Source: Lentzea atacamensis
Lineage (GTDB): Bacteria > Actinomycetota > Actinomycetes > Mycobacteriales > Pseudonocardiaceae
Direction of reading: 5' to 3'
DNA: 64,000 nt
Assembly (NCBI RefSeq): GCF_003269295.1
Contig: NZ_QLTT01000010.1
Coordinates: 280,076 to 344,075, forward strand
In this document: positions 24,893 to 32,357 of the stretch, piece by piece
Numbering within the stretch: position 1 is the stretch's first letter
Layout of the letters: each line of letters starts with the position of its first letter
The notes under the pieces: generated by a model
Seen by the model: the letters and a program-made list of their open reading frames with translations, nothing else
Databases searched by the model: none
Told to the model about the DNA's origin: nothing
Translations under genes and position numbers: made by a program

Positions 24893-27727
24893 TTACCCCA
24901 CCGTCACCGCGCGGGCTCTGGCCAGGCGAGCCCTCACCCCGTCCGCCTCGGAGGCTCCCAGCTCGGTGAACAACGCGAGCGCCCGCTGCCAGTGCGCCGC
25001 CGCCCCCGCCGCGCCGAGCCGGTCGAACACCGCCGCCAGCCGGTCGTGTGCCAGCGCCTGGTGGTACGGCGACACCGCGTCGCACGCCACCGCCAGCGCC
25101 AGGCGAGCCGATGACAACGCGCCGTCGGTGTCGCCGGTCTCCAGCAACGCCGTGGAGATGTCGACGTGGCACGACGCCTCGCCGCACTGTTCGCCCACCT
25201 CGTGGTACATCCGCAGGGCGACCCGCAGCCAGGGCATCGCGTCGTCGAAGCGCTGCGTCGTCAGGTACAGGACCCCGAGGTGGTGGTGGGCGTTGGCCTC
25301 GGCCCACTTCGACCCGGCGACCCGCGAGATCTCCATGGCCTCGCGGTAGTGCGCCTCGGCCTCGGCGGCACGACCGAGGTCCTGCAGCGTGCCGGCGATC
25401 GTGGTCAGCGCTCGGGCCTGTTGGTGCACGTCTCCCTTGCGGCGGGCCACTTCCAGGGCGCCGCGCTGGGCGTGCAGAGCCTCGTCGTGCCGTTCCAGCT
25501 GCACCAACGCCACGCCCAGGTTGAACTGCATGACGAACCGGGCGTCGTCGTCGTTCAGCGCTGTGGCGGCCTGCAACGCGGCTTCCGTGATGCGCAACGA
25601 GGTTTCGCGCTCCGTTCGCAGCCACAGGTACCGCGACAACGTGTACGGCAGCTGCCAGGCGTGGACGTGCCAGCCGGCGGCGAAGGCGAGTTCCGTGGCC
25701 GCGATCAGGTTGGCACGTTCGGCGTCGAACCAGGCCATCGCGTCCGCCGCACCGGACAGCGCCGGCACGTGGACCGGGCGGTGCTCCGGCGCCACCAGGA
25801 CGCTGCCGCGGTTGATCGGGAGCATGCCGTCGGCCAGGTCCGCGCAGTGCAGGTAGTAGTCGAGCATGCGACCGGTGGCGGTACGGCGTTCCGGTTCGGA
25901 GAGCTCGCCGGCCAGGGTCTTGGTGTAGACGCGGACCATGTCGTGGGCCACGTACCGGCCGGGCTCGCCGACGGACAGCAGGTTGGCGGCGGTCAGCGCG
26001 TCCAGGGCCCGCTGGGCTTCCGTCAGCGGGACGTCACCCATCGCCGCGACGACGTGGGTGCTGAGGTCCGCGCCGGGGTGCAGGCCGATGATCGCGAGCA
26101 ACCGGGACGGCAGCGGCGGCAGAGCACGGCGTGAGGCGTCGAGAGCGGCTCTTACGGTGCCCTCACCGTCCTCCAGGCCGAGTGCGGCGAGCCGTCCGTG
26201 CTCGTCCTGCAGCTCCTCGACGAGCTCGGCCACGCGCAAACGAGGGGACACGGCGAGCCGGGCGGCGGCGATGCGCAACGCCAGCGGCAGCCCGTCGCAC
26301 AGCTCGGCCAGCTCGCGGAAGGCGTGCGTCTCGATGTCCGAGCGTCCGGCGATGCGACCCAGGACGTCCACGGCGGCGTCCTGGTCGAGCATGTCGAGCT
26401 CGATCAGCTTGGCCTCGACCTGGGCGACCAGGCCGACCAGGCGGCGGCGCGAGGTCACCACGACGCACGAGGGCGCGCCGGGCAGCAACGGCAGCAGGTC
26501 GGCTGAGCTGCGGACGTTGTCCAGCATCACCAGCATGCGGCGGTCGGCCAGCAGCGTCCGCAGCAGGGCAGAGCGTTCGTCCACCGAGACGGGGGTGTCG
26601 CCGGCCGGCACACCGAGGGCGCGCAGGAACCGGTTGAGCACCTCACCGATCTCCAGCGGCTCCCGGTTCGGGTCGTAGCCGTGGACGTCGACGTAGAGCT
26701 GGCCGTCCGGGAACTCGTCGCGCACCCGGTGCGACCAGTGCAGCGCGAGCGCCGTCTTGCCCACACCCGCGGGACCGGTCACGAGCAGCACCGGGCCGTC
26801 ATGATCACGCAGCAGCGCGTCCATGAGCGCCTGCTCGGCGTCCCTGCCGATCAACGCGACGGGAGCACGCGGGAGCTGCGCGGGAATCGTCACCGGCGCG
26901 GGTTCCGGGGCGGCTGCCTGCGGGGGCACGCGCACCGGCGGGCGTTCCGGCTCCGGGCTGTCGCCCGCCAGCACGGCCTGGTGCACGCGGCGCAGTTCGG
27001 GGCCGGGCTCGACCCCCAGCTCCTCGATCAGCACGCGACGGGCCTCGCGGTAGGCAGCCAGGGCCTCCGCCTGCCGGCCGGCCTGGACCAGCGCGCGCAT
27101 CAGCAGGCCGTGGCCGCGTTCGCGCAACGGGTGCTCGGCGACCATCGAGGTCAGCTGGGACACCAGCTCGGATCCCTGTCCGATCGCCAGGCCCAGTTCG
27201 GCGCGTTCCTCCAGCACGGCCAGGCGGCGTTCCACGAGACGACCGCGTTCGACGTCGGCGAAGAGGCCGGAGACACCGCCAAGGGGCTCGGCGCGGAACA
27301 GCGCGAGGGCGTCGTCCAGCTCGACCGCGGCTCCGGCGAGATCACCCGCCGCGCGCATGCGGTTCGCGAGCAGGACCTGACGTTCGAACACGTCGAGGTC
27401 CAGCGCTCCGGACTCGACGCGCAACAGGTAGCCGTCGCCGACCGACGTCAGCAGCTCGGCCGGGGCCCGGCGAGCGCGGGCCGGCTCCAGCGCTCTGCGC
27501 AGTCCGGCCACGTAGGTCTGGACCAAATTCACCGCGCTGGAGGGCACGTTGTCGCCCCAGACCGCCTCGATGATCTGCCCGCGGCTGACCGGTGTGTTGC
27601 GCGCCAACAGGAGCACCGCGAGGACGGCGCGCTGCTTCGCCGCACCGAGATCAACCTCTTGACCTGCGCGAACGACTCGGAGAAGGCCGAGAACCTCGAA
27701 CCGCAGGGGCTCCTCGCCGTGCGTCAC
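24893..27727 (-). CDS. AfsR/SARP-family regulator (BTAD, NB-ARC, TPR)
   Basis: This 944-residue protein has an OmpR-type winged helix (about residues 15-95), a bacterial transcriptional activation domain (about 100-245), a Pro-rich linker, an NB-ARC ATPase (Walker A GPAGVGKTAL near residue 318; VMLDNVRSS as Walker B), and C-terminal TPR repeats (about 690-940). This is the layout of AfsR, which integrates kinase and metabolite signals to activate secondary metabolism. The GTG at 27727 has an AAGGA-type site seven or eight bases upstream. It is followed on the same strand by the LAL regulator and the exporter, without a biosynthetic cluster in sight, so its targets are probably elsewhere. Confidence 0.9.
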   Translation of the reverse strand: MTHGEEPLRFEVLGLLRVVRAGQEVDLGAAKQRAVLAVLLLARNTPVSRGQIIEAVWGDNVPSSAVNLVQTYVAGLRRALEPARARRAPAELLTSVGDGYLLRVESGALDLDVFERQVLLANRMRAAGDLAGAAVELDDALALFRAEPLGGVSGLFADVERGRLVERRLAVLEERAELGLAIGQGSELVSQLTSMVAEHPLRERGHGLLMRALVQAGRQAEALAAYREARRVLIEELGVEPGPELRRVHQAVLAGDSPEPERPPVRVPPQAAAPEPAPVTIPAQLPRAPVALIGRDAEQALMDALLRDHDGPVLLVTGPAGVGKTALALHWSHRVRDEFPDGQLYVDVHGYDPNREPLEIGEVLNRFLRALGVPAGDTPVSVDERSALLRTLLADRRMLVMLDNVRSSADLLPLLPGAPSCVVVTSRRRLVGLVAQVEAKLIELDMLDQDAAVDVLGRIAGRSDIETHAFRELAELCDGLPLALRIAAARLAVSPRLRVAELVEELQDEHGRLAALGLEDGEGTVRAALDASRRALPPLPSRLLAIIGLHPGADLSTHVVAAMGDVPLTEAQRALDALTAANLLSVGEPGRYVAHDMVRVYTKTLAGELSEPERRTATGRMLDYYLHCADLADGMLPINRGSVLVAPEHRPVHVPALSGAADAMAWFDAERANLIAATELAFAAGWHVHAWQLPYTLSRYLWLRTERETSLRITEAALQAATALNDDDARFVMQFNLGVALVQLERHDEALHAQRGALEVARRKGDVHQQARALTTIAGTLQDLGRAAEAEAHYREAMEISRVAGSKWAEANAHHHLGVLYLTTQRFDDAMPWLRVALRMYHEVGEQCGEASCHVDISTALLETGDTDGALSSARLALAVACDAVSPYHQALAHDRLAAVFDRLGAAGAAAHWQRALALFTELGASEADGVRARLARARAVTVG

Positions 27728-27920
27728 CGACCTGTCCTTCGCCTGGTGGTCACCTGGAGCTTGAAGATCACTTCAGTCGGGCTCCAGTCGTGCTGTAGAA
27801 GGCATTCTTACGCTTAGCGTGTCCAACCAACCACAGACGGCGAGATCAACGGAAACCGAGATCGAGCAGTCGGAGCAGGTTGGACCGGACAGCGGAACAC
27901 CCGCTGCTCCCCATGATCGA

Positions 27921-27983
27921 CGTGGGCCGGCCGGCGTGCAAGGGGCATCCAGCCCGCGGCGGCGGAACGCCGGCCGGCCCACG
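27921..27983. repeat. 16-bp perfect inverted repeat with 31-nt loop
   Basis: CGTGGGCCGGCCGGCG (27921-27936) is repeated in inverse at 27968-27983. The loop is 31 bases. It stands right beside another terminator hairpin and may be a second terminator, a small RNA or a processing site. Confidence 0.5.
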
Positions 27984-27996
27984 TCCCCTAACGCGA

Positions 27997-28032
27997 GAAG
28001 GCCTCCGGCTGGACTTCCAGCCGGAGGCCTTC
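27997..28032 (-). terminator. Strong 16-bp terminator after DUF397
   Basis: Arms 27997-28012 and 28017-28032 are perfectly complementary around a four-base loop (ACTT). It lies 17 bases after the DUF397 stop. Confidence 0.75.
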
Positions 28033-28048
28033 TTCGTTCGGATCTGGA

Positions 28049-28267
28049 TCAGCTGACAAAAGAGCCGGTCTTCGCGGCGGCGAGGAAGGTCTCCCATCCG
28101 GCGTCACCGAACTTCAACCGCGCCCCGTCCGCGTTCTTGCTGTCACGGACAGCCGCACCAGACGAGACGAGCGCGATCTCCACGCACTCGGGCCCACCGG
28201 CGGACGAACGGCTGCTCTTGCGCCAACGCAAGCTTTCCACTGTCTGTTCACTCCCGGTCGCAGTCAC
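28049..28267 (-). CDS. DUF397 protein, partner of the XRE regulator
   Basis: This 72-residue protein has the family's typical start, with LRWRKSSRSSAGGPECVEIA and then VRDSKNADGARLKFGDAGWETFL. DUF397 proteins occur almost only beside DUF5753 helix-turn-helix regulators in sporulating actinomycetes, as in the abaA and whiJ loci, where the pair affects development and antibiotic production and has been compared to a toxin-antitoxin unit. The GTG start at 28267 overlaps the XRE stop as GTGA, so the two are translationally coupled. Confidence 0.88.
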   Translation of the reverse strand: MTATGSEQTVESLRWRKSSRSSAGGPECVEIALVSSGAAVRDSKNADGARLKFGDAGWETFLAAAKTGSFVS

Positions 28268-29112
28268 GCGAGAGTGCGAGCGATCTCGGTGATCAGGGTT
28301 GCTGATTCCCTCGGGCTCAGGGCGGAGTTCACCAGCCGCTCGAACATCTCGGCGTACCAATGGACGTCTGACTGTTGCTCCAGATAGACGCCACTCCTTG
28401 TGCTTTCGATGTACACGACTTCGGGGTCGAGCTGCTCGGGAAAGCTCAGGATGACGAACGGGCCGTCCATCGCAGCGTGACCACCGGCGCTGAACGGCAC
28501 GACCTGCATCGTGACGTTCGGCAGTGCACCGACTTCGAGAAGACGCGCCATCTGGGTGCGCATCACCCCGGCGCCGCCGACGAGCCTGCGCAGGGCCGCC
28601 TCGTCGATCACGACGTGCAGGCGCAACGGGTCGTCTTCGCTCAGCAAGGCCTGCCGTGCCTTGCGCAACCGGACTCGCCGGTCGATCTCCGCGGTGCTCG
28701 CACCCGGCAGCACCTGGGAGATCAACGCCCTCGTGTACGCCTCGCACTGCAGCAGGCCCGGGATCATCAGTCCCTGGTAGGTCCTGATCGAGTCCGCGTC
28801 GGCCTCGTACCCCACGTAACGACCGGGCACGATGTCGCCGAACTCGTCCCACCACGCCTTGCGGCGGGCCTCCCTGGCCAGCTGGACCAGTTCGTCGAGG
28901 GTGACGGTGTCCGCACCGTAGGCGGTGAGCATGTCCCGCACGTCGCGCGGGCTCACCCCCACCCGGCCCGTCTCGATGCGGCTGATCTTGGAGGCAGAGC
29001 ACTCCAGCCGCTCGCCCACCTCCTCGATCGTCAGCTCGGCCGCTTCGCGCAGTCGCCTGAGCTCGCTCACGAGCCGTCGCTTGCGCAGGGTCGGGCTGCT
29101 ACCCCGTGGCAT
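28264..29112 (-). CDS. XRE-family regulator with DUF5753 domain
   Basis: This 282-residue protein has an N-terminal helix-turn-helix (about residues 14-70, LTIEEVGERLECSASKISRI) and a DUF5753 ligand domain (about residues 95-280, with the typical YQGLMIPGLLQCEAYTRA). The ATG at 29112 follows AGGAGG by a suitable distance, while a GTG six bases earlier sits on the ribosome site itself. Together with the DUF397 gene it forms a WhiJ/AbaA-type pair, probably a repressor that responds to the small partner. The 148-nt divergent region up to 29261 should hold its promoter. Confidence 0.9.
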   Translation of the reverse strand: MPRGSSPTLRKRRLVSELRRLREAAELTIEEVGERLECSASKISRIETGRVGVSPRDVRDMLTAYGADTVTLDELVQLAREARRKAWWDEFGDIVPGRYVGYEADADSIRTYQGLMIPGLLQCEAYTRALISQVLPGASTAEIDRRVRLRKARQALLSEDDPLRLHVVIDEAALRRLVGGAGVMRTQMARLLEVGALPNVTMQVVPFSAGGHAAMDGPFVILSFPEQLDPEVVYIESTRSGVYLEQQSDVHWYAEMFERLVNSALSPRESATLITEIARTLA

Positions 29113-29260
29113 CCACACCTCCTGGTCCTGTCTCAGTTTGAGAGCAAAGGAGGTCGCCGCAAAGGGACGTCATCCATTCGTGTAGTGCAACTTGCAGATC
29201 GCAGTTGGGTCACGCCAGGCTGCATGGGCTGCTTACGCAAGGACTGGAGCTCTGAGCCTG

Positions 29261-29578
29261 ATGGCCGTCACGGTGTTCAGCCAACTGGACAAGTCGCTGC
29301 ACTCACACCTGGCCACACTCACCGAACTGGCTCAGCACGGCGACGACCAGACGGCCCTCGTGCTCGCCAGGGTAGAGCTGCCGAGGGTCGTCGCGGTGGT
29401 CAAGGCGCTGCTGGACGAGCACCAGCCCGACGAGCACGGCCGGTGCGCTACCTGCAAGCGCGGCTGGTTCTCCCGCAGGCTGCCCGCACCGTGCCGTGCC
29501 TATCTTTCGGCGCAGCTGATCCTGACCGTGGTGGGCCAGGAGACTTCACACGGCAAGCACCTGCGCTCGGTAGGCTGA
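29261..29578 (+). CDS. Small protein with Cys-pair motif, unknown function
   Basis: The ATG at 29261 gives 105 residues. The N-terminal half is a helical segment (SQLDKSLHSHLATLTELAQHG), and the C-terminal half carries HGRCATCKRGW and APCRAY, a possible zinc-binding set of three Cys and one His. It lies divergent from the XRE/DUF397 pair, a place where Pseudonocardiaceae genomes often encode short unknown proteins. The frame extends further upstream but with poor coding character. No function is known to me. Confidence 0.6.
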   Translation: MAVTVFSQLDKSLHSHLATLTELAQHGDDQTALVLARVELPRVVAVVKALLDEHQPDEHGRCATCKRGWFSRRLPAPCRAYLSAQLILTVVGQETSHGKHLRSVG

Positions 29579-29608
29579 ATTTCGGAACTCGATAGTTCTT
29601 CAGTTCCT

Positions 29609-29643
29609 GGGCCGGCTCCGCACCCCCCGACCGGAGCCGGCCC
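29609..29643 (+). terminator. 12-bp terminator hairpin
   Basis: GGGCCGGCTCCG (29609-29620) pairs perfectly with CGGAGCCGGCCC (29632-29643), about 30 bases after the stop of the small Cys-motif gene. Confidence 0.7.
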
Positions 29644-29939
29644 GTCTGGCGCCGTGGCCGTCAACCTTCACCGCGTCTCCGCCGCTCAGCAGGGCGCCTC
29701 GCGGCACCGGCCCCACGTCCACAGCCAACCAGGATGAGAACGCGGGGCCGGCACCACGATGCACCCGTCTGACCGACGGATACGGAGCAAAGGCTGACGG
29801 TCACGGCACCATGCCATCACCTCCAGTGACGTTACGGGTCAAGATCAACACGGTTGGCTGAAACTTCTGCCACAGCACCGATTCCGCCGCCATCATGGTG
29901 GCGACGCGGCCTGATCTGACCCGATGCCTGTGCCGACAC
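29644..29939. other. Upstream region of SulP-CA without a gene
   Basis: This stretch sits between the terminator and the small leader frame at 29952. I see no gene on either strand. It should carry the promoter of the SulP-carbonic anhydrase transcript, but no convincing -35/-10 pair stands out. Confidence 0.4.
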
Positions 29940-29951
29940 GGAGGTGCTCCC

Positions 29952-30029
29952 GTGCCGACCCCGCATGACCGCGCCGACGCGCTCGCTGCCGTTCGGCCGC
30001 GCCGCTTGCTGCCCTTAGGGCGCCTCTAG
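29952..30029 (+). CDS. Possible 25-residue leader peptide upstream of SulP-CA
   Basis: A perfect GGAGGT ribosome site (29940-29945) lies six bases before a GTG, which opens a 25-codon frame ending in TAG. The product starts MPTPHDRADALAAV and ends with an Arg/Leu-rich tail (RPRRLLPLGRL). It contains a TTA leucine codon, rare in GC-rich actinomycetes. The stop lies 71 bases before the SulP-CA start. A strong ribosome site on such a short frame suggests a regulatory leader peptide rather than a functional protein; that reading is inference. Confidence 0.4.
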   Translation: MPTPHDRADALAAVRPRRLLPLGRL

Positions 30030-30100
30030 CGAACTCCCCTCCCCTCGCCCTGTGCCGCGCGCAGGGCCATGCCCCTGTTCCTTGAAAGGGAAACGTCGTT

Positions 30101-32314
30101 GTGAACCATCTGCAGAAGTCCGACGCCGGCGATCACACCCCGCACGGTCCACCGCTGGTTCTCCGGCACGACCTGCCCGCGAGCTTCGTGCTGTTCCTGA
30201 TCTCGATCCCGCTGTCGCTCGGGATCGCGCACGCGACCGGCGCGCCGCTGATGGCCGGGATCATCTCCGCCGTCGTCGGCGGCGTGGTGGTCGGCGCGCT
30301 CAGCGGGGCGCCGTTGCAGATCAGCGGACCTGGCACCGGGCTCGTGGTGATCGTGGCCGGGCTGGTGGCGCAGTTCGGGTGGGCTGCCACCGCGGCGATC
30401 ACACTGGCCGCGGGCGTGCTGCAGCTGGCGCTGGGACTCACCGGGATCAGCCGGCTGGTGATGTCGCTGTCCCCCGCCATCGTGCACGGAATGCTCGCGG
30501 GCATCGGCATTTCCATCGCCGCCGGGCAGCTCGTGGTGGTGCTGGGCGGCACGGCGTCGTCGTCCGTGCCCGAGAACGTCGCCCTGCTGCCGGCGGAGCT
30601 GGCGGGGTCGCACGTCGGGTCGCTGACGGCCGGTGCGGTGGCGATCGCGGCTTTGCTGCTGTGGCCACGGGTTCCGCGCGCCGCCGCGGTGCCCGCGCCG
30701 TTGGTGGCGGTGGGCGCGTCGACGCTGCTCGCGTACGTGCTGCAGCTGGACGTCGCTCGAGTCGACCTGCCGGACAGCCACGCGCTGGTGTTCCCGGAGA
30801 TGCCGCGGGGCAGTGCCGGAGCGGTCGCCGCGGCGGTCGCCACCGTGGCGGTGGTGGCGAGCATGGAGTCGTTGCTGTCCGCGGTCGCGACCGACCGGCT
30901 GCACGACGGGCCGCGCGCCCGGCTGGACAAGGAACTGATCGCGCAGGGCACCGGGAACGTGCTCGCCGGCGCGCTGGGCGGGCTGCCGATCAGCGGTGGG
31001 CTCGCCCGCAGCTCCACGAACGTCGCGGCGGGCGCGAAGACCCGGTACAGCGCGATTCTGCAGGGTGTGTGGATCGCCGTGGCGGTGCTGGCGTTCCCCG
31101 TCGCGCTGGAGCAGATCCCGCTCGCGGCGCTGGCGGGCGTGCTCTTCGTGGTCGGGTTGAAGCTCGTGTCGCCGGACCGGATGCGGACGCTGTGGCGGCA
31201 CCAGGAGTTCCTGGTGTACGCGGCGACCGTGCTCGGCGTCGTCCTCTTCGGACTGCTGGAAGGCGTGGTCGTCGGCCTCGCCATCGCGCTTCTGCGCGCG
31301 TTGTACCGGTTGACGCACTGTTCGGTGCGCGTCGAGGGCAACCGGGTGTGCGTGCGCGGATCGCTGGTGTTCCTCGGGGTCGGGCGGCTCGTGCGCGAGC
31401 TGCGCCGGTTGCCGCTGGGCCAGACCGTGGTGCTGGAGCTGCACATCGACTACCTGGACCACGCGTCGTACGAGGCGATCAACGACTGGCGCGAGGGCTA
31501 CGAACGGCTCGGCGGGCTGGTGCGCGTCGACGAGGTGCACGACACCTGGTACGACCAGGCGGACCAGGGCAAACCGGGGCGGCGCAAGACGTTGCCCGGC
31601 CCGTTGCCGCGCTGGTTCGCACCGTGGTCGCACTGGCAGGGCTCGCCGGGCTCGGTGCTGCTGCCGGCGCAACGGTCCTCGGTCGAGGGCGATCCGATGA
31701 TCCTGGGAATGCACGAGTTCGAGCGGCGGTCGGCACCGCTGGTGCGGCCGTTCCTGCACGAGCTGGCGCTGCGCGGGCAGCAACCACAGCAGCTGTTCAT
31801 CACCTGCGCGGACTCCCGCGTGGTGCCGAACCTGATCACCACGTCCGGGCCGGGTGATCTCTTCTGCGTGCGCAACATCGGGAACCTGGTGCCGATGGTC
31901 TCCGCCGAGGACAGGTCTGTCGGCGCGGCGATCGAGTTCGCGGTCGAGGTGCTGAACGTCAGCTCGATCGTCGTTTGTGGACACTCCGACTGCGGTGCGA
32001 TGAAGGCACTGGTGCGGGGAACCGCCGCGCGCGGCACGCACCTGCACTCGTGGCTGCGCAACGCGGAACCGTCGCTGATCCGGTTCCACGCGCCGACTTC
32101 GCCCGGCTGCGCGGAACTGCCGGTGGCGGACCGGCTCGCGGTCGCGAACGTCGCGCAGCAGCTGGACAACCTGCTCGGCTACCCGAGCGTGCGCGAGGCG
32201 ATCACCGCGGGCACCCTGACGTTGAAGGGCATGTACTTCGACATCTCCAACGCCCGCGTCTACCTGGTCGACCCGGACCGCAACGGGCTGGAGCCGGTGC
32301 CTTCACCGGCCTAG
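30101..32314 (+). CDS. SulP transporter fused to beta-carbonic anhydrase
   Basis: This 737-residue fusion starts with a SulP/SLC26 membrane domain (about residues 20-400, roughly a dozen helices, with ISGPGTGLVVIVAGL), followed by a STAS-like segment (about 400-480) and a linker, then a beta-class carbonic anhydrase (about 535-737). The zinc ligands are Cys569 in CADSR and His628 and Cys631 in CGHSDCGAM; Asp571 and Arg573 form the usual dyad. SulP-CA fusions are thought to import bicarbonate and interconvert it with CO2 at the inner face, though sulfate is also possible. The GTG start has a GAAAGGGAAA-type site at some distance. A short leader frame precedes it. Confidence 0.9.
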   Translation: MNHLQKSDAGDHTPHGPPLVLRHDLPASFVLFLISIPLSLGIAHATGAPLMAGIISAVVGGVVVGALSGAPLQISGPGTGLVVIVAGLVAQFGWAATAAITLAAGVLQLALGLTGISRLVMSLSPAIVHGMLAGIGISIAAGQLVVVLGGTASSSVPENVALLPAELAGSHVGSLTAGAVAIAALLLWPRVPRAAAVPAPLVAVGASTLLAYVLQLDVARVDLPDSHALVFPEMPRGSAGAVAAAVATVAVVASMESLLSAVATDRLHDGPRARLDKELIAQGTGNVLAGALGGLPISGGLARSSTNVAAGAKTRYSAILQGVWIAVAVLAFPVALEQIPLAALAGVLFVVGLKLVSPDRMRTLWRHQEFLVYAATVLGVVLFGLLEGVVVGLAIALLRALYRLTHCSVRVEGNRVCVRGSLVFLGVGRLVRELRRLPLGQTVVLELHIDYLDHASYEAINDWREGYERLGGLVRVDEVHDTWYDQADQGKPGRRKTLPGPLPRWFAPWSHWQGSPGSVLLPAQRSSVEGDPMILGMHEFERRSAPLVRPFLHELALRGQQPQQLFITCADSRVVPNLITTSGPGDLFCVRNIGNLVPMVSAEDRSVGAAIEFAVEVLNVSSIVVCGHSDCGAMKALVRGTAARGTHLHSWLRNAEPSLIRFHAPTSPGCAELPVADRLAVANVAQQLDNLLGYPSVREAITAGTLTLKGMYFDISNARVYLVDPDRNGLEPVPSPA

Positions 32315-32321
32315 AAACCCC

Positions 32322-32351
32322 GGAGCCGCCTCGGTTTCCCGGGGCGGCTCC
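32322..32351. terminator. Terminator between SulP-CA and dacB
   Basis: GGAGCCGCC (32322-32330) pairs with GGCGGCTCC (32343-32351) between two convergent genes that end at 32314 and 32358. Confidence 0.6.
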
Positions 32352-32357
32352 AGTTCT

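Larger units (their letters stand above)
27728..28048. other. Gene-free stretch with two large hairpins
   Basis: This 321-nt gap lies between the AfsR-type gene start and the DUF397 gene end. It holds a 16-bp inverted repeat with a long loop (27921-27983) and a tight terminator (27997-28032). A plus-strand frame from 27819 is open but runs straight through both hairpins and into the antisense of the next gene, so I do not call it. Confidence 0.5.

Noticed and set aside
18275..27727. Biosynthetic gene cluster around the LAL and AfsR regulators
   Set aside because: No synthase, synthetase or tailoring enzyme lies nearby.
27819..28292. Plus-strand frame starting near the AfsR promoter, at first sight like a precursor peptide
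   Set aside because: It runs through two perfect hairpins and into the antisense of DUF397, and has no good ribosome site.
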